NCBI GenBank assembly: GCA_015178975.1
Contig: WHVD01000142.1
Location: 62,001 to 126,000 of the forward strand
Direction of reading: 5' to 3'
Source: Hysterangium stoloniferum
Taxonomy: Eukaryota; Basidiomycota; Agaricomycetes; Hysterangiales; Hysterangiaceae
Length of the DNA stretch: 64,000 bases
Positions 57,953-64,000 of this stretch are shown piece by piece. A model generated the notes under the pieces. That model was not told the origin of the DNA. It saw only the letters and a list, made by a program, of their open reading frames with translations, and ran no database searches. The translations under genes were made by a program, and so were the position numbers. The stretch's first letter is position 1; each line of letters begins with the position of its first letter.

Positions 57953-59127
57953 GTGGTGATCTGAGCTGGACCGCTCCTTCCCTATGAAGAAAATCTTTTT
58001 TATTCAACTATCAAATTTTAAGTACAAAAGGCTGTCTGGAACTCCTCACACACTGAGCATTGCAAATCTGGTCAAATGGAAGGTAACTTGACCTTTGAGC
58101 AGTCAAGTCCCTTGGAAAGGCAAAATGCTCGCACCTTCATGAAGGACACCCTGGTCTTCCCACCGAGACAAGTTATGCTCAAGCATCATGACCAACTACT
58201 TTATTCGGAGCCTGTCAATGTGAAGTGGGGCTCTTACTATACTTCTCAAGTTTTGAGGGATAAGGTCATCACTGCCACAAAGGATTACAAGACAAGGTAC
58301 CCATCCATGCCTAGGAGAATAGCCATCTGGCCGGGAAGGTACCATGGCATCATATCAGCACATGACTTATTCACTTGGCCTGGAACTCTCAATGAGGTAA
58401 CAAAGTTGATCCCAAAGTGGTCAAATGAAGTGATGTTCTTCCGAGAAAAGGGAATAGCAGGTATCAAGATGGAACTGTTCATTCTGCTCACTGATTTACT
58501 TTGTGTGCATGATGATCTGCTACAGAATATGCACGTATTGCTCAGAGGGGACCACATCATGCCAAGGGTCAATACAGATTTCATATACATTCAAATGTTG
58601 AAGGAATCCATATACAGTAAACCCTCGAATGTGTGTTTTGCCTACTTTACTCTCAGGGCAATATTGATGCACAATTTGGAGAGATGTAACAAGATGATGG
58701 CAGAATTGCTCAGTGGGTTTGATAAGCCAGCACAAACACCCTCATCCTCCAGCTCTGGTCTCTTTCACGGAGTATGTCCTGGGATCTATGCCAGATTGAC
58801 CACCAAAAAAGGACAGTTGTCTTTTTCAAATGTGTCTACAGAAAAGATCACAGTCAAAGTCATCTCCAGTTCCCCATCATCCTCAGGTCAAGATTCACAG
58901 TGTCCTGACGAATCTCACCATCCATCACCTATCCATCCTATCCCATTTACTCCCCTGAGTGGACCCTCCAACAAGTCGTCCAATAGCTCGAACAATTGGG
59001 ACTGCGATAAAGGCTTGGGAACTGGGGAGCAGAAATCAGATGATGGTTTTGATGATAGAAAAGGCCCGGGACAGGACTCACCAACAGTAAAGCCATCCCA
59101 TCTCACAGAGCTTAACAAAAGCCTTCC

Positions 59128-59603
59128 TGTGAGGAGTATGCTTTTACCACAGTTTCATTGTGGTAAAACACTCCTTTTATTTCATTTATATTTTACACAT
59201 TTTATTTATATTTTTCTATCTTTTATATTCTTCGAATATTGCATATTTCATTAGTTTGAAGCATTGTGTATACTTGTGGGTGCACTTGGCACCAAATGGA
59301 ACTCAGACACACTTTTTACCCAGAAACCACCACTCATAAGACACTAAACTAGGTCTACTATGAGCGGTGATTAGGGTAACGTGCCAGCTACTACATAAGT
59401 AGCATTATCTGAACTATCTAACACTTCTGGCCTCGAACTGTAACAGTCGAGGCCTCCACTCGATCCATCACACTCTTTGACTACTGCGTCATCTCGTGCT
59501 CTCTCTCACACTTCCTCTTATATTGCACCGAATAGGTCAATATTCCTCCTTTCTACTCATTTCTTCGTATATAGAATGGTCAGAACTTATACCACTCTTC
59601 ACA
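59128..59603 (+). mobile_element. Solo LTR, type A, TSD CTTCC
   Basis: 476 bp, TGTGAGGAGTATGC...ACCACTCTTCACA, flanked by CTTCC (59123-59127 and 59604-59608). It lies in the gag-like frame of element J. It contains a block of about 70 bp (TCACACTCTTTGACTACTGC region, 59466-59540) lacking in the 5' LTR of J. Confidence 0.92.
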
Positions 59604-59779
59604 CTTCCCATGGAGACACCGCTGGGAATTCGTCAACATAAACCCCTAATCCCAGAATGGGGGGCACTGACAAAGTTTCTGCGAATGGAAGGCAACCACG
59701 GACATGCCACACTGGACACCTCTCGATGGACCAAGCCAAGGACAGATATGTTCCCATTTGACCTGGGACGCTCTCTCAA

Positions 59780-59885
59780 AAATTATGTCACATGGGGGAC
59801 AATCGTTATGTTGCGAGATCATTCTGGAACAATTATATCGCAACAGGGGGGCAGTATAGGGGGTATAGGAGAAGGTGCATACGGG
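59780..59885 (+). repeat. Segment repeated at 61898-61985
   Basis: TTGCGAGAT, GGAAC, AATAT.GCAA and the G-rich GTATAGGGGGTATAGG occur in the same order at both places, in element J. The G-rich run resembles an inner polypurine tract. The nature of the repeat is not clear. Confidence 0.5.
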
Positions 59886-59992
59886 ATCGTCACCTATGGC
59901 CTGCAAGAGCACGCTAATGTCTGCATCGCCAGTCTTGCTGATGGAACAGTCAAGAACTAGTCGTGCACCCACAGATCCTTGCAGTGTGATTG

Positions 59993-60185
59993 CACACTCG
60001 TGCAGCACAGTCACACACTCGTGCAGCACAGTCACACACTCGTGCAGCACAGTCGCACACTCGTGCAGCACAGTCACACACTCGTGCAGCACAGTCACAC
60101 ACTCGTGCAGCACAGTCACACACTCGTGCAGCACAGTCGCACACTCTTGCAGCACAGTCACACACTCGTGCAGCACAGTCACACA
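59993..60185. repeat. 21-bp minisatellite, first array (about 9 units)
   Basis: Tandem 21-bp units with core ACTCGTGCAGCACAGTC, few variants. Being a multiple of three it leaves long frames open on both strands (HTRAAQS and others), which are not genes. The array continues at 60636 beyond the inserted LTR. Confidence 0.93.
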
Positions 60186-60635
60186 TGTTAGAAAACATGA
60201 GTAATGTAGAAAATGAATAGCCAGACTGGGGATTGAACCCAGGATCTCTCGATTACATAACGAAGGTGTTAACCACTACACCATCTGACCTTGGGTAGGT
60301 TTGGTCTTACACTGTACTTAAGGATATAACCCTAAGTGCCATTCCTATTAGATCATATACACACTGAACTCAGAGCTGTACACCATATGGTCCCAGTTGG
60401 AACAATGGTTGGTATTATATAATCTAACAAGTGAGTTACCTAGTAAGGTAACTGATGTGTAGGTGCTTAGGTAAGCACCCTGTAGTATACTCCGCTGTGG
60501 GTGTGGGAAAGTCTCCTTAGTGTTTACTTTCCTCACACTCACAGGTATGTAGTTATTTCACAGTTGAATACATTTAGTGTTTACTTTCCTCACACTCACA
60601 GGGTGTTTGTCAAGAGTTATTCAACTGTTTCAACA
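60186..60635 (+). mobile_element. Solo copia-type LTR with embedded tRNA, TSD ACACA
   Basis: 450 bp, TGTTAGAAAACATGAG...CAACTGTTTCAACA, flanked by ACACA (60181-60185 and 60636-60640), inserted in the 21-bp minisatellite. From about 60428 on it matches the copia 3' LTR at 18906-19212, with the doubled TAGTGTTTACTTTCC motif. Its first third differs and holds a tRNA-like sequence on the minus strand. Confidence 0.85.
60218..60290 (-). tRNA. tRNA-Thr(UGU)-like gene or pseudogene
   Basis: 73 nt on the minus strand. Acceptor GGTCAGA pairs with TCTGGCT (two G-U pairs), discriminator A; D stem GTGT/ACAC perfect; T stem CTGGG/CCCAG perfect with loop TTCAATC; box A TGGTGTAGTGG and box B GGTTCAATCCC intact. 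Anticodon arm TTCGT/TCGAG with loop TATGTAA: anticodon TGT reads Thr ACA. Against function: residue 33 is A where U is nearly universal, and the closing pair 31-39 is T-T. No intron. It sits inside a solo LTR. More likely a pseudogene or SINE head than a working tRNA. Confidence 0.75.
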
Positions 60636-60862
60636 ACACACTCGTGCAGCACAGTCACACACTCGTGCAGCACAGTCACACACTCGTGCAGCACAGTCAC
60701 ACACTCGTGCAGCACAGTCACACACTCGTGCAGCACAGTCACACACTCGTGCAGCACAGTCACACACTCGTGCAGCACAGTCACACACTCGTGCAGCACA
60801 GTCACACACTCGTGCAGCACAGTCACACACTCGTGCAGCACAGTCACACACTCGTGCAGGGC
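60636..60862. repeat. 21-bp minisatellite, second array (about 11 units)
   Basis: Same unit as 59993-60185, interrupted only by the LTR insertion; the last unit is altered to CAGGGCAGTC. Confidence 0.93.
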
Positions 60863-61302
60863 AGTCACACACTTGCATACCCATGCAGTGCACTTGTGGA
60901 CTCTCACAGTGTGCTCACACAGCATGTTTGCACACCTGCATGCCCACACAGTATGTTTTCATGCTTGCACACCTGTGCAGCTACGTGCTCATGCACTGCA
61001 CCCAGCTCTCAACCATTTCATCAGCGAGACTGATGACATAGTCATTTGCACGCTGCCACACCCACATCCATGTGCCGAACATCCATGCCCACATCCACAC
61101 ACCACACACCCATATGCCTGCACCTATGCAGCTACATGCTCACACACTGCACACCCACATCCACACACCGCACCCATACTCCTGCACACTCACACCTACA
61201 TGCTCATGCTCTGTACCTACTGCACCATGCAGGTATGCCAGTACGCCCCATGGGTGTGCTGTGCAGTGGTTGGAGTGCGCTGTGTGGTGGTTTGAGGGTG
61301 TG
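60863..61302. repeat. CA-rich low-complexity stretch
   Basis: Degenerate CACACC, CATGC and CTGCAC words (for example around 61050-61210), probably decayed tandem repeats continuing the minisatellite. Frames through it are long but compositionally simple; no gene. Confidence 0.6.
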
Positions 61303-61520
61303 GGTCAAACTCGTGAGGTACACCAATGCACTTGTCGCTCGTGGTCAAACTCACGAGGCATGCCAATGTGCTCATCGCTCGTGGTCATACTCGTGAGGCA
61401 CGCCAACACACTTGTCACTTGCAGTCATACTCGTGAGGTATGCCAATGCACTTGTCACTCACGGTCAAACTCGCGAGGCACACCAACACGCTCGTTGCTC
61501 ATGGTTGAATTCATGAGCAT
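61303..61520. repeat. 40-bp tandem repeat, about 5.4 units
   Basis: Unit of 40 bp starting GGTCAAACTCGTGAGG and ending CTTGTCGCTCGT. Each unit holds a near-palindrome CTCGTGAG or CTCGCGAG. Differences between units are mostly C/T and G/A. Confidence 0.88.
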
Positions 61521-62389
61521 CCTTCTCACATGTGTCAATGTGCCAGTAGCTCTCTGGTCGTGCAACACTGTACCCCAACAACATTTCGCCAACACACATG
61601 GACCCTTCCCCCCCCCCTCCCCCACACCCTCTGCTTTACTTTCATTGGTGTTGACTAACTGCAAAAGGTCTGATAACTTACAGGGCAACACCTAAACTGG
61701 ATATGTCTGGAGGGAACTGAGGAAAGTGTATACACCCAACCCCAGTGCCATATTTGGGTTCACTATCACAATCACACTGAACTCAGTCAATTTTGTGATT
61801 TTTTCTTTTTCCTCTGGACCCACCCACCTACTCGCAGCATTTCTGGACACATTCTAAACCCACCATGGGCTAGACCTTTCAGGAACACAGACTGCAACCT
61901 AACTGTGCACAATAATGGTTAATTTGCGAGATTGTTGTGGAACCACAATATTGCAAATGGGGGGTGGTATAGGGGGTATAGGGTATACATCCTGGCCAGG
62001 AAAAGGCTCACAGCATCATGTATGCTGCTAGGTCCCATAGACTAGCAGCATGGGAAGATCCTAATCCTGAGTCTTACACTACCTGGCCATGGTGAAGTAT
62101 CATGAACCTTCTCTGGCACTCATTTAAGGAGGAGGTGATTCCGATGGACTCTAATGATAGCTTACCTTCCTAACCCCAAGATGCACTGCCCAACGAGTTA
62201 TATGACAGCCTGTCCACCTACAGAACATCTACTATGAGGAATGCCTCGCATCCTGGAAGGAGACAATGTGGCAGTGTCTAGAAGGCTATCAAGTAGTCCA
62301 TTTGCTATTCAAGGACTGGAGGAGTGCTCGACTAGGGACTGGAAGGAAAAGAATGGATCCATTTTTTTCCCCCCTTTCCACATCAATAT
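61521..62389 (+). mobile_element. Element J internal sequence, partly coding
   Basis: 61521-62100 holds no recognised gene (a T-rich run near 61795-61815 and the repeat at 61898-61985). From about 62100 the plus strand shows coding-like pieces (LYDSLSTYR, YYEECLASWKETMWQCLEGY, FKDWRSARLGTGR), continuing after the LTR at 62390 into the ORF3-like end. It may be ORF3 or another F-type gene. Fossil. Confidence 0.45.
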
Positions 62390-63033
62390 TGTGAAGAGTC
62401 GATAGATTCTGACCGTTCGATATACGAAGAATAGTGTTTATTCAACTACTATTAGCAGGTATTGACCGTACAGTACAATACTGTAGATTACTAGACAAGC
62501 AGTACTAGTAAGAAGACATGCTATGCGTCATAAGAGCAACTGTACAGTTGCTCTTGACGGCTAGAATGAAAGAATGAAAGAGTTGACCTTCACGGTACAA
62601 CTCGTAGCTAGATGTAAAATAGATAATCAATGCGAAGCTGAATATCTAGAGTAAAGAGATAGTAGCGTGAGTCGACTATAATGTCGATTAGCGCAAAGAC
62701 CTTAGAGTGGAACTCGACCTTCGCGGTTCAAGTCCAAAGTACGTTAGTATGCGAGAGAATACTACCTTTACAGGTAGTTGAGACGTTACCCTTGACACCT
62801 CTCGCTATTCGATGTCTGGGTCGTTTACGAGGTGGTGTCTGCTGGGTAAAAAGTGTCTATCATTTTGGCGCCGAGAGTGCCCATATGTATACACAAAGCT
62901 TCGAACTACAAAATAAAGGTATGCTCGAAATATAGAAAGAATGTAAAGAAAGAAAATAAAAGATAAATAATAAAGTACTATAATCCAACTATTATTCCTT
63001 AGTCCAATTATGCATATATGCATACCCTTTACA
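62390..63033 (-). mobile_element. Solo LTR, type C/A-related, TSD AATAT
   Basis: 644 bp, plus-strand TGTGAAGAGTCGATAG...ATACCCTTTACA, flanked by AATAT (62385-62389 and 63034-63038). It shares GACCGTTCGATATACGAAGA and CATATGTATACACAAAGCTTC with the type-A/C groups but is clearly a separate subfamily, and CpG-rich. Confidence 0.9.
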
Positions 63034-63187
63034 AATATCTTCCCTCACCCCTAAACCCACCAACCTCTCTTTGAATGCTGGGGTCTTGGCACCTTGCAGT
63101 TTGGGGGGCTCCACACAAGACACCTGGGGGGCATCCTCGAAACTTTCCCGAACTTCATATAGCATATCCCTTCGAACTGGGGGGCAC
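63034..63187 (+). mobile_element. ORF3-like end and polypurine tract of element J
   Basis: Plus-strand frame LAVWGAPHKTPGGHPRNFPE, then LHIAYPFELGG, resembles the C-terminus of ORF3 in element F, and is followed by AACTGGGGGGCAC directly before the LTR at 63188. Confidence 0.6.
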
Positions 63188-63459
63188 TGTGAGGAGTATG
63201 CTTTTACCACAGTTTCATTGTAGTAAAACACTCCTTTTATTTCATTTATATTTTACATATTTTACTCACATTTTTCTATCCTTTACATTCTTTGATTATT
63301 GCACCATTTCATTAGTTCGAAGCTCTGTGTATACTTGTGGGTGCTCTCAGCACCAAATAACAACAGACACACTTTTAACCAAGCACCACCACTCGTAAGA
63401 CACAAACTAGGTCTACAGCAAGTGGTGATCAGGGTAACATGTCAGCTACCACATAGGAG
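63188..63459 (+). repeat. Partial 3' LTR of element J (type A)
   Basis: Starts TGTGAGGAGTATGC and matches the first two thirds of 57552-57952, including the shared CTCTCAG.(G/A)CCAAATAACAAC variant that separates this pair from the solo type-A copies. Confidence 0.85.
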
Positions 63460-64000
63460 GATATCTGAAAACTATTAAGTATACCAAATTCTAATATACT
63501 CTAAAGGTCATTTAAACATCTGAGATGTGATTCAAACATAATTTGGTTTTTAAAACTTTTTAAAAGTTTTAAACTCTCTCATACATTACAAACTAAAGAA
63601 TCTTTCCAGACATGAGTAGACAATAAAAAAAATTAGTAGTTTGAAACACTAATGCTTTTAAAAAATAGATACTTTTAGATAGTCCATTCCATGCATATGT
63701 ATATCATTGGCACCTCTAAATACATATGTATTACTTCGGAATGGATCTGTCAATCTAAACAGATTTCTACTTGATTCAACATACCTAAAATATATAGGTG
63801 GTTTCACTTAATAAAGAAGGCCATAGGATGAAAAATTTCCAATGACATCTCACATATTTTACTAGGAAATAACTACAGTTTAGTTTTTAAAAAACAAATT
63901 AACAACAAAAGTATTAGCAAGTATTTACATAACTTGGAAAACCATATACAATAGGTTCTATTAATTGACTCTGAATTATTTAGGATGTAATATGAAGAAT
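63460..64000. other. AT-rich tail, nothing recognised
   Basis: About 72% A+T by eye, no frame, no repeat matched within the window. It begins where the LTR of element J breaks off and may be another transposon continuing past the window. Confidence 0.5.

Larger units (their letters stand above)
58076..59960 (+). mobile_element. Gag-like protein of element J
   Basis: From 58076 an open frame MEGNLTFEQSSPLERQNART runs about 350 codons to the solo LTR at 59128; coding-like sequence resumes after it (59604-59960, LGIRQHKPLIPEWGALTKF, TKPRTDMFPFDLGRSLKNYV). Shared with gag of element F: FPPRQVMLK, YSEPVNVKWGSYYTSQ, VHDDLLQNMHVLLRGDHIMP and VCFAYFTLRAIL. The second half is Ser/Pro-rich (SSSPSSSGQDSQ) and probably disordered. 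No zinc knuckle seen. Assignment as gag rests on position after the primer-binding site and on similarity to element F. Confidence 0.65.
57552..63459 (+). mobile_element. Element J: pol-less relative of element F
   Basis: Plus-strand element with 5' LTR 57552-57952 (type A), primer-binding site 57954-57971, gag-like frame from 58076, minisatellites, an ORF3-like end (62100-63187), polypurine tract 63175-63187 and a partial 3' LTR 63188-63459. The two LTRs agree at about 96% over 272 bp by hand count. No reverse transcriptase or integrase frame is present, so it looks non-autonomous and would have depended on F-like proteins. Solo LTRs at 59128, 60186 and 62390 are nested in it. It sits in a type-E LTR. 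Broken. Confidence 0.7.

Noticed and set aside
59840-59900. Frame containing GGIGEGAYGIV, resembling a protein kinase glycine loop
   Set aside because: No other kinase motif follows, and the stretch lies in element J over a G-rich repeat; chance resemblance.
59993-60862. Possible CRISPR array
   Set aside because: Units are contiguous without spacers, the genome is eukaryotic, and the gap is a solo LTR with its own duplication.
60863-61302. CA-rich stretch as subtelomeric or telomere-like sequence
   Set aside because: No TTAGGG-type repeat occurs anywhere in the window; it is better explained as decayed minisatellite.
59646-61396. Many 80-260-codon frames (HTRAAQS, CDCAARV, HECVTVL repeats)
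   Set aside because: All are by-products of the 21-bp minisatellite, whose length is a multiple of three.

Overview
The window looks like a gene-poor, repeat-packed stretch of a mushroom-type basidiomycete (Agaricomycetes) genome. The reasons are: two host genes with short GT-AG introns (48-101 bp) and a TACTAAC-like branch site, chromodomain Ty3/gypsy elements, a fungal pogo-like transposase with HTH plus CENP-B domains, and strong loss of CpG in the repeats but not in the host island. About three quarters of the window is transposon sequence, mostly LTR elements nested in one another; 5-bp target-site duplications (TSDs) let much of the order of insertion be read.

Layout. 1-5953: decayed Ty3 integrase, a 311-bp palindrome-ended element, a pogo-like transposase pseudogene split by an LTR, and a Ty3 gag-protease-RT fossil carrying a solo LTR. 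5954-41883: one large minus-strand chromovirus ('F', LTR type C) swollen to about 36 kb by insertions: a young plus-strand chromovirus 'G' (10597-20516), itself holding a copia element with an open 1282-codon frame (15036-18884); three solo LTRs of type A; and an LTR of type D (23959-36957) which in turn holds a whole minus-strand chromovirus 'E' (24722-36278), inside which sit another type-D LTR with a 19-bp GC-rich minisatellite, a type-C LTR and a type-B LTR. 42444-55560: a CpG-containing island with the only two host genes I can support, a SOK1/TCP11-family gene (49957-52407, three exons) and, tail to tail with it, a small two-exon SDHAF1/Sdh6 gene (52805-53196, minus). 56250-63459: LTR remnants and a plus-strand element 'J', apparently a pol-less relative of F, full of minisatellites and solo LTRs, one of which encloses a tRNA-Thr-like sequence. 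63460-64000 is AT-rich with nothing recognisable.

Most unusual: (1) element E carries, antisense to gag-pol and just inside its 3' LTR, a gene with its own TATA box, two short introns, a charged coiled coil and a Zn2Cys6-like cysteine pattern; (2) element F has a long extra frame (ORF3) between the pol chromodomain and the polypurine tract, whose end is recognisable again in two other elements of the window; (3) a tRNA-Thr-like sequence lies inside a copia-type solo LTR, which itself landed in a minisatellite; (4) substitutions between F's LTRs are almost all transitions at former CpG sites, as expected of methylated repeats.
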